In this document: positions 37,063 through 47,300 of the stretch, in pieces
How the letters are laid out: the number at the start of each line of letters is the position of its first letter
Position numbering within the stretch: position 1 is the stretch's first letter
DNA from: an uncultured Candidatus Saccharibacteria bacterium
GTDB taxonomy: Bacteria; Patescibacteriota; Saccharimonadia; Saccharimonadales; Saccharimonadaceae
Assembly: GCA_947166895.1 (NCBI GenBank)
Contig: CAMVFY010000003.1
Span: 1-50,245, forward strand
Direction: 5' to 3'
DNA length: 50,245 nucleotides
Made by a program: the position numbers and the translations under genes
Notes under the pieces: generated by a model
The model's input: the letters and a program-made list of their open reading frames with translations, nothing else
Told to the model about the DNA's origin: nothing
Database searches by the model: none

Positions 37063-37103
37063 CCACCAGTTTTTATCTTAATCGGCAAAATGGCCGATTT
37101 TTT
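37063..37103 (+). repeat. 41-bp direct repeat copy 2
   Basis: Exact copy of 36302..36342 without a tRNA body. Confidence 0.97.
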
Positions 37104-37133
37104 GACAATGACTCCTTGTTGAATCTTAAGAAA

Positions 37134-37160
37134 TAAAAAACCTCCGACAAATCGGAGGTT
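37134..37160 (-). terminator. Intrinsic terminator downstream of the HD-domain gene
   Basis: Minus strand AACCTCCGA-TTTG-TCGGAGG-TTTTTT. Confidence 0.8.
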
Positions 37161-37178
37161 TAAGGTGGGAGTGTAGTG

Positions 37179-37985
37179 TTATTGCGCCCAGGGCTTAATT
37201 CCCTTATTCCACCAAGAGAACCCTACGCCGTACACGTCTCGTATCGCAGTATCGACCAAAGAATAAATCGGCTCGGTGATGGTCACCGGAAAATCGCAAG
37301 TGACGGTCTGCAGATGAGCCGCCCAACAATCCATGGGCGAATCGGAACGAGTCTCACTCATGAAGTACTCATCACGCTCGGTTACGGTATCCTTAAATGT
37401 AATGTGACCGAAGTTACCATGCTTCGCAAGGAATATTGTAGTCAGCACCGCCTCAGCCTTGTCCAAAGCAAAAAGAGCTTTGCCGATGTGCGAATCGCGA
37501 TTTTGGAACTGCCTAAAAGTATTGATGGATTTTTCCTGATCAACATAGTCAAACACCCCGGCCAGCTCACAAAAAACCTTGAGCTCAACGAGGTTTTTGA
37601 GTTCATGTTCTGCCCTGCCGTCATCAGGAATATCACCAGTTTTGGCCTCGCCTACATCATGGCAAAGAGCAGTAGTGACGAGAAGCCAAACATCAGTCGG
37701 AATCTTCCGAGAAGGCATCTCAAAATAATCAGGAAAATTGCTTGCAAACACCGAACAAAGCCAAGCGGTTTTTGCCTGGTGCTCTAAATCTGACTCCCCC
37801 CTCCTGTCAAAGGCATCACCGATATTCGGCGAATCCTTTGCCGAATAAGATGTCATTCCGACCAGCTCGTAGCCACGCCTGTCCACGGCGCAAAGGCTGG
37901 CATAAAGTTGATATCCCTCCCAAATTTTTTTGCACCGTTCGGAATAAGAACTCAAAAAAATCACTCCCTCTAAAAATACTCCCAC
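37179..37985 (-). CDS. HD-domain hydrolase-like protein
   Basis: SDLEHQAKTAWLCSVF, TTALCHDVGEAKTGDIPDD, ALDKAEAV; likely true start is an internal TTG (MSSYSERCKKI). Confidence 0.75.
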   Translation of the reverse strand: MGVFLEGVIFLSSYSERCKKIWEGYQLYASLCAVDRRGYELVGMTSYSAKDSPNIGDAFDRRGESDLEHQAKTAWLCSVFASNFPDYFEMPSRKIPTDVWLLVTTALCHDVGEAKTGDIPDDGRAEHELKNLVELKVFCELAGVFDYVDQEKSINTFRQFQNRDSHIGKALFALDKAEAVLTTIFLAKHGNFGHITFKDTVTERDEYFMSETRSDSPMDCWAAHLQTVTCDFPVTITEPIYSLVDTAIRDVYGVGFSWWNKGIKPWAQ

Positions 37986-38004
37986 CTCTGTATAATTATA
38001 CCAT

Positions 38005-38032
38005 AAAAAAGCCCCCTTGGGAGGGGCTTTTT
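38005..38032 (-). terminator. Intrinsic terminator downstream of rpsI
   Basis: aaaaaaGCCCCCttggGAGGGGCttttt. Confidence 0.8.
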
Positions 38033-38048
38033 CGAGAGAACACAGAGT

Positions 38049-38450
38049 CTAACGTTTGCTAAATTGTTCTTTCTTACGAGCAGAGCGTAGGCCATATTTT
38101 TTGCGTTCTTTTTCGCGTGGATCGCGGTGCATATAGCCAGCTTTCTTAAGAACTGGGCGCAAATCTACAGCTTCTACTGTTAAGGCTTTTGATATGGCAA
38201 GCTTGATAGCGTCAACCTGCCCAGCTAAACCACCACCTTTCACGACAATAGTGATATCATAATCCTTCTGTTTCCCAGCAAGTGCTAGTGGATCAGTTAT
38301 TTCGGCTAGATAAGTCTTGTTACCAGATAAGTAATCCAGTGCCGGCTTATCATTGATTGTAATTTCACCCTTGCCCTTATAAAGCCGCACAGTAGCCGTT
38401 GCTGACTTTCGGCGCCCTAATCCATAGGTGTATTTCTTTGTTGCAACCAT
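38049..38450 (-). CDS. rpsI: 30S ribosomal protein S9
   Basis: YGLGRRKSATATVRL...KKYGLRSARKKEQFSKR. Confidence 0.97.
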   Translation of the reverse strand: MVATKKYTYGLGRRKSATATVRLYKGKGEITINDKPALDYLSGNKTYLAEITDPLALAGKQKDYDITIVVKGGGLAGQVDAIKLAISKALTVEAVDLRPVLKKAGYMHRDPREKERKKYGLRSARKKEQFSKR

Positions 38451-38875
38451 TACTTAATCTCCTTTGGGTTTTGGGCTGCATGAGCATGCTCTGCGCCTTC
38501 AAAAACCTTCAATCTTGCCAAACGATCAGAGGCAAGCTTATTTTTGGGAAGCATTCCTTTTACGGCTTCACGAATCGCTCTCACGGCATCTTTTTCAACA
38601 ACTTCTTCAAGCTTTAACTCCTTTATACCACCAGGAAAACCACTGTGTCGATAGTATTTTTTATTGGTCATCTTGTCACCAGTTACTACCAAATTTTTTG
38701 CATTCACAACAACGACATAGTCACCATTATCAATATGCGGAGTATAAGTAACTTTCGACTTCCCCATTAGCTTATCTGCAATTATTACGGCCAATTTGCC
38801 AAGTGGCATGCTGGAGGCATCAATGAGCCACCATTCACGACTCACATCTGCGCCTTTTAGACTATAAGTTTTCAT
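38450..38875 (-). CDS. rplM: 50S ribosomal protein L13
   Basis: WWLIDASSMPLGKLAVIIADKLMGKSKVTYTPHIDNGDYVVVVNA. Confidence 0.97.
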   Translation of the reverse strand: MKTYSLKGADVSREWWLIDASSMPLGKLAVIIADKLMGKSKVTYTPHIDNGDYVVVVNAKNLVVTGDKMTNKKYYRHSGFPGGIKELKLEEVVEKDAVRAIREAVKGMLPKNKLASDRLARLKVFEGAEHAHAAQNPKEIK

Positions 38876-39285
38876 TATTTAGTCTCCTTCGCAGATTTTT
38901 TAGCCTCAGTCGCTTCCTCATCAAAAGACAATTCGTCTACAAAACTAATCGTTCCCATTTCCGAGTTATCGCCTCGACGATTGCTTGCCCTCTCGATTCG
39001 TAGATATCCAGAATCGCGCTTAATTTGCGGCGCAATCTTGTCCATGAGAATAGTCGCGGACTCAAGATCGCCAAGCCTTGCAATAATTAACCTGCGGTTA
39101 TGTAAACCACCTTTTCTAGCCATCGTCACCAATTTCTCCATCATTCGACGAATTTCTTTAGCGCGAGCTAGAGTCGTGGTTATAGTTTGATATTTAATTA
39201 GGGAACACATGAGCCCACGCGTCAGTGCGTTCCTCTGGTCAGTCTTGCGGCCAAATTTTCGGCCTCTTTTTCCATGGGCGTGCAT
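38875..39285 (-). CDS. rplQ: 50S ribosomal protein L17
   Basis: RKFGRKTDQRNALTRGLMCSLI...TTLARAKEIRRMMEKLVTMA. Confidence 0.97.
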   Translation of the reverse strand: MHAHGKRGRKFGRKTDQRNALTRGLMCSLIKYQTITTTLARAKEIRRMMEKLVTMARKGGLHNRRLIIARLGDLESATILMDKIAPQIKRDSGYLRIERASNRRGDNSEMGTISFVDELSFDEEATEAKKSAKETK

Positions 39286-39286
39286 A

Positions 39287-40237
39287 TTAAATATTTAACT
39301 CCGTTAACTTTTCTTTCACTTCGTCTAACGCCTTTGAGCCAAAACCTTTCAAATCTTTCAGATCACTTTCGGATAGCATTACGAGATCCCGAATGGTTCG
39401 GATATCGTTATTAAGTAATGCATTAGCAGTACGAGCCGAAAGATCTAATTCCTCAATCGGAAGCATCAAACCTGAATCGTCTTCATCTCTATGCATACCT
39501 GGCGTTGGCGCTGATTCTACCCTTGTCGACCCTGCAAGAGCGGTGTATTGGTTTACTAAAATCGCGGCAGCTTCTTCAAAAGCTTCTTTTGGCGTGATAG
39601 TGCCATCGGTATCGATAGTCAAAGTGAGCTGCTGCAGGTTGGTATCCTGGCCAACACGAGTGTTCTCAACTTTATAGCGAACCCTAAGCACCGGCGTAAA
39701 GACAGCGTCTACAGCAATCATGTCGCTATGAATCCGGTCCTCGCTTGACTGCTCAATGGTGAGATAGCCTCTGCCAGTCTCAACGATGAAATTCATTTTT
39801 AGAACTTTCTTTGGATCATCAATATGACAGATTACCTGGTTGGGGTTAGCGATTTCGACGTCTGCAGGGAGTTTGATATCTCCTGCTACAACTCGTTTAT
39901 CGCCATCCTTTTCGGATTGCTTATCACCACGCATCTCTAGAGTTAGCTCAACCGGAGCATCGGTATGGCAACGAAAACGAATGTTTTTAAGATTTAGCAT
40001 GATGTCAACAACATCTTCGCGAATGCCAGGAATTGCAGTATATTCGTGATTTGAGCCTTCTATCGAAAAGGCGGTGATAGCTGCACCTTTTATGCTCGAA
40101 AGCAGCACTCTCCGAAGAGAATTACCAAGAGTATTACCGTAACCGTAGTAAAGTGGTTTGATGACAAATTCAGCACTGTTCTTGTCAAGTTCCTTAACCT
40201 CGGCAAGAGCTGCTTCGTGAATATTTTTGGTTGTCAT
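39287..40237 (-). CDS. rpoA: RNA polymerase subunit alpha
   Basis: GYGNTLGNSLRRVLLSSIKGAAITAFSIEG...IEELDLSARTANALLNNDIRTIRDLV. Confidence 0.98.
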   Translation of the reverse strand: MTTKNIHEAALAEVKELDKNSAEFVIKPLYYGYGNTLGNSLRRVLLSSIKGAAITAFSIEGSNHEYTAIPGIREDVVDIMLNLKNIRFRCHTDAPVELTLEMRGDKQSEKDGDKRVVAGDIKLPADVEIANPNQVICHIDDPKKVLKMNFIVETGRGYLTIEQSSEDRIHSDMIAVDAVFTPVLRVRYKVENTRVGQDTNLQQLTLTIDTDGTITPKEAFEEAAAILVNQYTALAGSTRVESAPTPGMHRDEDDSGLMLPIEELDLSARTANALLNNDIRTIRDLVMLSESDLKDLKGFGSKALDEVKEKLTELNI

Positions 40238-40250
40238 ATTCTATTTCTCC

Positions 40251-40868
40251 TTAACGTGAGTAATACTCAACGATTAGTTGTTCATTAATGCCGGCATCAA
40301 GCTCTTCACGCTTTGGTAAACCGGTAACTTCAATTCTCATTTTCTTCGCATCGACCTTTAACCATGAAAGCGGTGTTGCACTTGACGCTCCGATAATGTT
40401 TGGAAGATTCTTGAAGTATTCAGATTTTGATGATTTAGGACGTACTTCTAGAACATCACCCGGGTTCAAACGAATTGAAGGAATATCAATTCTACGACCA
40501 TTCAAAAGAAAGTGTCCATGCGAAACTAATTGTCTAGCTTGACGACGAGTCAAAGCGAAGCCAGCTCTGTAAATAGCATTATCCGCTCTGCGCTCTAGGT
40601 ATTCTAGAAGAAGCTCACCAGTCAAACCCTCAGACTTTTGAGCCTCCTTCATCAGTTTTGCGAATTGTTTTTCAAGTAGGCCATACATTCGACGAACTTT
40701 TTGCTTCTCACGAAGCTGAGTTAGGTACAGGCTGCCGCCACGCACTCTTTTGTCGCCGTGTTCACCTGGAATACCAGATTTTTTAGCCATTATTTTGTGA
40801 GCCTTAGGCGCAAGTGCAAAGCTTTCGCGACGACTCTGCTTAACGATTGGAGAATGATCCCTAGCCAT
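40251..40868 (-). CDS. rpsD: 30S ribosomal protein S4
   Basis: LEYLERRADNAIYRAGFALTRRQARQLVSHGHFLLNGRRIDIPS. Confidence 0.97.
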   Translation of the reverse strand: MARDHSPIVKQSRRESFALAPKAHKIMAKKSGIPGEHGDKRVRGGSLYLTQLREKQKVRRMYGLLEKQFAKLMKEAQKSEGLTGELLLEYLERRADNAIYRAGFALTRRQARQLVSHGHFLLNGRRIDIPSIRLNPGDVLEVRPKSSKSEYFKNLPNIIGASSATPLSWLKVDAKKMRIEVTGLPKREELDAGINEQLIVEYYSR

Positions 40869-41302
40869 TATGGTTTCCTTTCTCCCTTCGGTCGCACACC
40901 ACCGTGTGCAATCGGGGTAACATCAGTAATACTATCAATCTTAATCCCTACGGTAGAGATAGCCCTAATCGCCGCATCGCGCCCCAGACCAATTCCAGAA
41001 ACGTAGACGTCCACAGAATTAAGCGAATGGTTTTTCTTAGCAAGCTCGAGAGCTTTCTCGGCCGCAACACCAGCTGCAAAAGCCGTGCCTTTTTTTGAGC
41101 CACGGAAGCCATTTGCACCAGCAGATGAAGCGGTGAGTACGCCACCATTGCGATCAGTAACACTGATGATAGTATTATTAAAAGTTGATTGAATATGCAC
41201 TGCACCTGAGTTGACAATGCGCTTAATCTTCTTTGAAGTTTTAGCTTTCGAAGGAGTTGCTTCCGCAACTTCGGTTGCAGTATTTTTAATATCTTCTGCC
41301 AT
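40868..41302 (-). CDS. rpsK: 30S ribosomal protein S11
   Basis: GAVHIQSTFNNTIISVTDRNGG...SAGANGFRGSKKGTAFAAG. Confidence 0.97.
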   Translation of the reverse strand: MAEDIKNTATEVAEATPSKAKTSKKIKRIVNSGAVHIQSTFNNTIISVTDRNGGVLTASSAGANGFRGSKKGTAFAAGVAAEKALELAKKNHSLNSVDVYVSGIGLGRDAAIRAISTVGIKIDSITDVTPIAHGGVRPKGERKP

Positions 41303-41311
41303 TTTCTACTC

Positions 41312-41698
41312 CTAAGTTTTACTCGCTGCTTTAGGTTGTGCACCACCGACCGCGATCGCCTTACCCTTACGAGTACGTGCATTCGTACGAGTACGTTGGC
41401 CGTTGACTGGTAATTTAGCCTTGTGGCGGATACCCTTGTAGGAATTAATATCCTTTAAACGTTTGATATTATTGCTCACGAGGCGCCTCAGATCACCTTC
41501 AACGTGGTATTTCGTAGAAATAATGTCGTTGATTTTTTGTTCTTCAGCCTCGGTGAGATCCTTCACCCGAGTGGTAGGCTCGATTTTAGCCTCCGCAAGG
41601 ATGGCTTTTGAAGTTGTGGCACCAATCCCATAAACATAAGTAAGGGCAACCCATACTTGTTTTTCGGAAGGAATCACAACACTAGCTATTCTAGCCAT
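41312..41698 (-). CDS. rpsM: 30S ribosomal protein S13
   Basis: [26 protein letters not shown]...[25 protein letters not shown]. Confidence 0.97.
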   Translation of the reverse strand: MARIASVVIPSEKQVWVALTYVYGIGATTSKAILAEAKIEPTTRVKDLTEAEEQKINDIISTKYHVEGDLRRLVSNNIKRLKDINSYKGIRHKAKLPVNGQRTRTNARTRKGKAIAVGGAQPKAASKT

Positions 41699-41701
41699 GT
41701 T

Positions 41702-41818
41702 TTAACCCTGCCTTTGCTTATTCTTAGGTTTTTTCTTATTGATGACACGAAGCACACCTTTACGGCGGACAATGATGTCATCTGGGGAAATTTTTTTAAC
41801 ACTCGCACGTACTTTCAT
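41702..41818 (-). CDS. rpmJ: 50S ribosomal protein L36 (cysteine-free form)
   Basis: Manual translation: [38 protein letters not shown]; too short for the ORF track. Confidence 0.96.
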   Translation of the reverse strand: MKVRASVKKISPDDIIVRRKGVLRVINKKKPKNKQRQG

Positions 41819-41872
41819 AGTGTCAAAACAATCCTTTCCTATTTAATGTTGTAAAAAATACAACAATTTATA

Positions 41873-42097
41873 TTAATCCTTGAGTCGAAAGCTGATTCTG
41901 CCCTTTGTAAGATCGTAAGGGGTTAACTCAACCTCAACTCTGTCACCCGGGACGAGGCGAATATAGTTTTTTCGCATCTTCCCACTCATATGGGCGACAA
42001 TAACATGACCATTCTCGAGTTCAACCCGAAACTGGGTATTGGGCAGTGCCTCAATAACACTACCAGTGAGTTTAATCACTTCCTTTTGACTAGCCAT
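41873..42097 (-). CDS. infA: Translation initiation factor IF-1
   Basis: [55 protein letters not shown]. Confidence 0.97.
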   Translation of the reverse strand: MASQKEVIKLTGSVIEALPNTQFRVELENGHVIVAHMSGKMRKNYIRLVPGDRVEVELTPYDLTKGRISFRLKD

Positions 42098-42132
42098 AAA
42101 TTACAAAAACAAGTATAGCACATGACAAAAGA

Positions 42133-42832
42133 TTAGTCAACAAGAATAGCTCTAGTAAATTGACGAGACAAATAAGTTTTTTGTTGCTGCGACCACTCTC
42201 CGGTACAAGAAATTAAAGTTACTGATTCCTTTCCGGCTACTGGCGATTGCGCTGCTGTCTTCATATAGGCATCCGAATCTGCAAGTAGAACAGTTTTATT
42301 TTCAACAACACTGTATTGGAATACAACGCCATCACCACGCTCAATCGCAATTAAATCACCGGCAGCTAGATTTGGTAAATTTTTAAATACACCTAATACG
42401 TGTGGGCCACCATTATGCCCGTCAATTATCATCGTCCCCCCTTGTCCTGGTTTGCCCGAAGCATCATACCAGCCAACATCAAAAATATTACTTGGTGTCG
42501 CTAGCTCTCCCCTTGCGTTAACCCCCATTGGTAAAATTCGAGCTTTTTCTACGCCAATTTTTGCAATTGATAAATATCGCGGGCGGTCAGCCGCAACATT
42601 ATACTCTTTTTTTTTCTTCCGTAGTTGGCTCAATCTCCACGAGTTCTTCTTGTTCGGCCTCCGCTTCAACAGCGACGGCTCGTTCGCTCCCCTCCTTCTC
42701 GGAATAATAATTATGTTCGAAAATCGTTACACGAATCAAGAATATTAAAAGCAAAACCCCCAGCAGCCCCCAGATGCTCCACTTTACAATACTACGCCAA
42801 CCTTTAATTCTTAAGCTCATCGCCAAAATCAT
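42133..42832 (-). pseudogene. Sortase split by an apparent frameshift at an A9 tract (disrupted, slippage-expressed, or sequencing error)
   Basis: N-terminal TM half 42832..42599 ends TTEEKKRV*; catalytic half continues in another frame as KEYNVAADRPRYLSIAKIGVEKARILPMG...IDGHNG...LISCTG...QFTRAI; junction at T9 42607..42615. Confidence 0.75.
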
Positions 42833-44237
42833 CGTAAGTTATCATTAGAGCTCGGGAATCCACCGACCGAAGATTCTCTAACGCCACCGTCACCACAATA
42901 AGAAGTCCTGTACCAGAAATCGAAAGGCCAATCGGAGCACCAGTTACTAGGATAAAGATATAATCAGTAATAAACGGTAACATCGCGATTAAACCAAGGG
43001 CCAGCGCACCAAACAAATCAAGGTGATTAACGACTTTGCTAAGATACTTTGATGTCGCAATACCAGGACGTACACCTTCAATAAAACCACCTTGTTTCTG
43101 CAAATTATCCGCAATCTCTTTAGTGTTAAAGATAATCGAAGTATAAAAATATGTAAACATAAATACGAGAGCAAAATACAAAGCAGGATAAACAAACCAT
43201 TGTCCGGTGATCCCGTTAGGATACATCGAGGCAAAATTAGCGGCAGATGGTGCTGAAAAAACTGCCACGAGTGTTGCCCCAAGCTCGTTTCCTGGATTTA
43301 CGGTCGTAATGACCTGACCAATAAGGGCCGGCAACGACAGGAAAGCTGTTGCAAAAATTACCGGAATTACACCTGCCGCGATTAATTTTATTGGCAAAAT
43401 CGACTTAATTCCACCATAGGATGAATTCCCATGCACTCTTTTAGCGTAATTTACAGTAATGATTCGCTGCGCTTCATTAATCTTTACCAAGAAATATATG
43501 ACAACCAGCATTGCAATCGCAAACCCAAGAACAATCCAAAAGACAGTCGGATTTACGGGCAAGTTGAGCCAACCGAATAAGCTTAGTGAGCCTTGACTGG
43601 TATCAAACAAAGCGGATCCAAGTGAGGCCATTGTGGTTGGTAGCTGTGAGATAATCGAGGCGAAAATTAAGGTAGAAATACCATTACCAATCCCTTGTTC
43701 AGTAATTAACTCGCCCATCCACATCAAAATTAATGATCCGGCCGTCATTGCAGTCACAGACAATGCCCAGTCGCCAGCGGTTGGCACAAAGTCGGTCGCA
43801 ATATTCGCAGAAACCGTCGACTGGTACAATATAAATATGTATGCAATTGACTGTACAACGGCAAGGGGCACAGTAAGCATTCGAGTCCACTGATTTATCT
43901 TGCGACGACCAGTTTCCCCATCATTGGAGAGTTCCTCAAGCGAAGGTATAGCCTTTGTAAGAAGTTGAATTACGATTGATCCAGTAATATACGGTGAAAG
44001 CCCAACCAGAATAATACTAAATGAAGCTAACCCACCACCCGAAATCAAATTCAAAAAGTTCGAAAAATCGGATTTCTCCAATAAATTCGAGACTGCCTCC
44101 TTAAAAGTTCCAGCATCACCCATCGGAACCGGAATCTGTGCGAGTAATCGATATGCAACAATAATCCCGAGAATAATGAGAACTCGTTTTAGCATATCTT
44201 TATTTTTTAGGGATTTGAAAATCGTCTTAAAATGCAT
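42804..44237 (-). CDS. secY: Preprotein translocase subunit SecY
   Basis: RVLIILGIIVAYRLLAQIPVP...SGGGLASFSIILVGLSPYITGSIVIQLL...ITEQGIGNGIS. Confidence 0.97.
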   Translation of the reverse strand: MHFKTIFKSLKNKDMLKRVLIILGIIVAYRLLAQIPVPMGDAGTFKEAVSNLLEKSDFSNFLNLISGGGLASFSIILVGLSPYITGSIVIQLLTKAIPSLEELSNDGETGRRKINQWTRMLTVPLAVVQSIAYIFILYQSTVSANIATDFVPTAGDWALSVTAMTAGSLILMWMGELITEQGIGNGISTLIFASIISQLPTTMASLGSALFDTSQGSLSLFGWLNLPVNPTVFWIVLGFAIAMLVVIYFLVKINEAQRIITVNYAKRVHGNSSYGGIKSILPIKLIAAGVIPVIFATAFLSLPALIGQVITTVNPGNELGATLVAVFSAPSAANFASMYPNGITGQWFVYPALYFALVFMFTYFYTSIIFNTKEIADNLQKQGGFIEGVRPGIATSKYLSKVVNHLDLFGALALGLIAMLPFITDYIFILVTGAPIGLSISGTGLLIVVTVALENLRSVDSRALMITYDDFGDELKN

Positions 44238-44280
44238 AAAACCTCTTAAATACTATAACTAATATATCACACCACCAACC

Positions 44281-44311
44281 AAAAAGAAAGGGCTTAAAGC
44301 CCTTTCTTTTT
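44281..44311. terminator. Intrinsic terminator at the end of rpoC
   Basis: AAAAGAAAGGGCT-taa-AGCCCTTTCTTTT, 13-bp perfect stem. Confidence 0.85.
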
Positions 44312-47300
44312 AGAGATTTTCTAAATCTTCTTCGGTGGGTATTTTAGAGTCAGATGTCTCAAAATCCTCTAGTGGAGCTGCACCAGTTCCAACTGGAATC
44401 TTTCGACCAATAATCACGTTTTCCTTAAGACCTTTAAGCCTATCAACGCGACCATTAATTGCTGCATTAATAAGCACACGTGTAGTATCCTGGAAAGATG
44501 CTGCCGAAAGGAATGAATCTGAGAAGATTGATACTTTAGTAATACCGAGCAATAGATTAGTGAACGTAGCTGGTTTTTTACCAGCAGCCTCAAGCTCGCT
44601 ATTTACTAACACGGCCGCCGCTTTCGACGTAATATCACCAGATACAAACTCCGAATCGCCAGGCTCGTTAATTTGCACTCTCGAGAACATTTGGCGAACC
44701 AATATTTCAAGGTGCTTTGGAGAAATTTCATGGCCTTGAGCAGCGTAAACATTAAGAACGTCATTCATGATATAACGCTCAGTTGCCTCAATTCCCTTGT
44801 ACTTCAACAAATCTTGCAAGTTCAAAGATCCAGTAGTTAATCTATCCCCAGCGGTAACCATATCGTTGCTCTTCACGACCAACTCCGCATCACCAGGAAT
44901 CTCAACTCTGACAGGAGCTGTAGCTGAAGCAACCAAGATGACAGCGTCCTTCACGAGCTGCACGTTTCCGTCGTGAGGAGCTTTAATCGCTGCCTTGTCG
45001 CCGCTCTTCTTGACCAAAGTAGCACCAGATTTCACGCTTTCACCGTCTTTGACTGCTGGTTTGCGCCCCTCTAATTCGTATCGTTCAATCGCACCGGCTT
45101 GAGGAGTAATTTGTACAATGTAGTGATTATTATCTTCCCAAACTTCAACTGAACCATCAACCGGCGAGATATAGGCTTGACCTTTAGGCGTACGAGCTTC
45201 AAGAAGCTCCTCTACACGAGGAAGACCTCTAGCAATTGCGCCAGAACCGGCCACGCCAGAACCGTGTTTGGTATCAAGCGTTAACTGCGTGCCAGGCTCA
45301 CCGAGCGACTGCGCTGCAATCACGCCGACCGGCTCATTGGCGGCGACGAGTTCGCGGGTTGACATATCTACACCGTAAGCCTTACGCGGAATACCATTAA
45401 CAGCCGTAGTTGACAACACTGACTGAATTTTTACCGATTCAATCTTTTCATCAGCCTCTAGTTGACCAGCCATTTCCTTAGTGATTAGCTCATCTGCCTC
45501 AAGATAGCCAGGTACAGCCTCCGCAGTATAACGACCAGCAAGCCGCGCCGCAAAACCAATACCAGAAAGCTCAGTTTCGTTACGGTAAACAGTGAAACCA
45601 GGATCTTCGGCCTCCTCGTCAGTCGTAAATACGTCCTGAGAAACATCGACCAAACGCCTCGTCAAATATCCAGAGTCTGCCGTACGGAGAGCCGTCGACA
45701 CCTGCCCCTGACGGGCACCTCGCGTCGCGATGAATGACTCCAGGGTATTTAAGCCTTTCTTGTACGAAGACTTCACCGGGAGCTCAATTTCATTGTTGTT
45801 AATATCAACCATGATACCAATTTCGGCCGATGCAAGTTTAATGTTTGAAATGTTACCACGAGCACCAGAGTTAACCATCACTGCGATATCGGTATCCATT
45901 TCGGATAGCTTACTTGAGAGAAAATCAGAAATCTTCTTGTCAATATCACGCCAGTTAGCAATAGTAAGCTTATAGCGTTCTTCCTCGGTTACTAATCCAT
46001 CATTAAACTGCTGCTGGATAAGCGCAGTTTTAGCATCGCCTTCAGCAATAAAGTCATCAATTTCGCTATAAGTCGGGTAATCATCCTTTGCTGTCGAAAT
46101 CGAAGCTACCGTTTCGTACTCGAAAGCCAAATCCTTCAATGCATCAGCGGTTTTTACCATCACTTCGGAACCATAAAGGTCGAAAATGTCAGCCATCACT
46201 TTGGAAAGATGTTTTTTGGTCTGCACAGAATTATCGTATGGATAATCTTTTGGCAAAATCTCGTTGAAAATCACTCGACCTAAGGTAGTATTGCGAATCT
46301 CTTTTTTCGCAAATACCCGAATTGGCGTTTGAAGAGCAATAATGCCCTGGTCATAAGCCATTTCTGCCTCATAGACCGATGAGAACGCCTTTGGATTACC
46401 TTGATCCGTACCCGGCTTATCATAAGTAAGGTAATAAGCGCCGAGCACCACGTCCTGATAAATAGCGAGGACCGGAGAACCATCAGCAGGCTTAAGCAAA
46501 TTCTTAGAAGCTGACATCAACTCTCGGGCTTCAGCCTGAGCTGCGTCTGACAAAGGTAGGTGCACCGCCATCTGGTCACCATCGTAGTCAGCGTTAAAGC
46601 CCGATGCTACGAGTGGATGTAGCTTGATTGCTTTACCCTCAATCAACCTAGGCTGGAATGCCTGCACCGACAAACGGTGAAGTGATGGAGCACGGTTAAG
46701 AAGTACGTATTTACCCTTAATTACCTCGTCCAATGCATCCCACACTACAGTTTCCTTAGCTTCAATCAAACGTGAAGCCGCCCGAATATTGTTTGCATAT
46801 TCATTACCAATCAACCACGAAATCACAAATGGTTTGAAGAGTTCTAATGCCATCTGTTTTGGTAAACCACATTCGTTGAGTTTCAGTTCTGGACCAACTA
46901 CAATCACCGAACGGCCAGAATAATCTACGCGTTTACCAAGTAAATTCTGGCGGAACCGCCCCTGCTTACCCTTCAATAGATCTGACAATGATTTTAGTTT
47001 ACGTCGACCGTTCGAAGAGTTTGCACCCCTCGAACCATGTGCGGCTGAATTATCGATCAGAGCGTCGACAGCCTCCTGAAGCATCCGCATTTCGTTTCGG
47101 CAAATAACTTCTGGAGCATTCAAATCAATCAATTTTTTCAATCGATTATTACGATTAATCACCCGTCGATACAGATCATTAAGGTCTGAAGTCGCAAAGC
47201 GACCACCAGGAAGCGCAATCATTGGACGTAAATCAGGTGGAATTACCGGAATAACTGTCAAAATCAAATCTTCTGGACGAATCCCTGCCGCCTGCATCCC

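Noticed and set aside
40948-41382. 144-aa minus-strand ORF overlapping rpsK/rpsM
   Set aside because: Alternative frame of rpsK, which has unambiguous S11 sequence.
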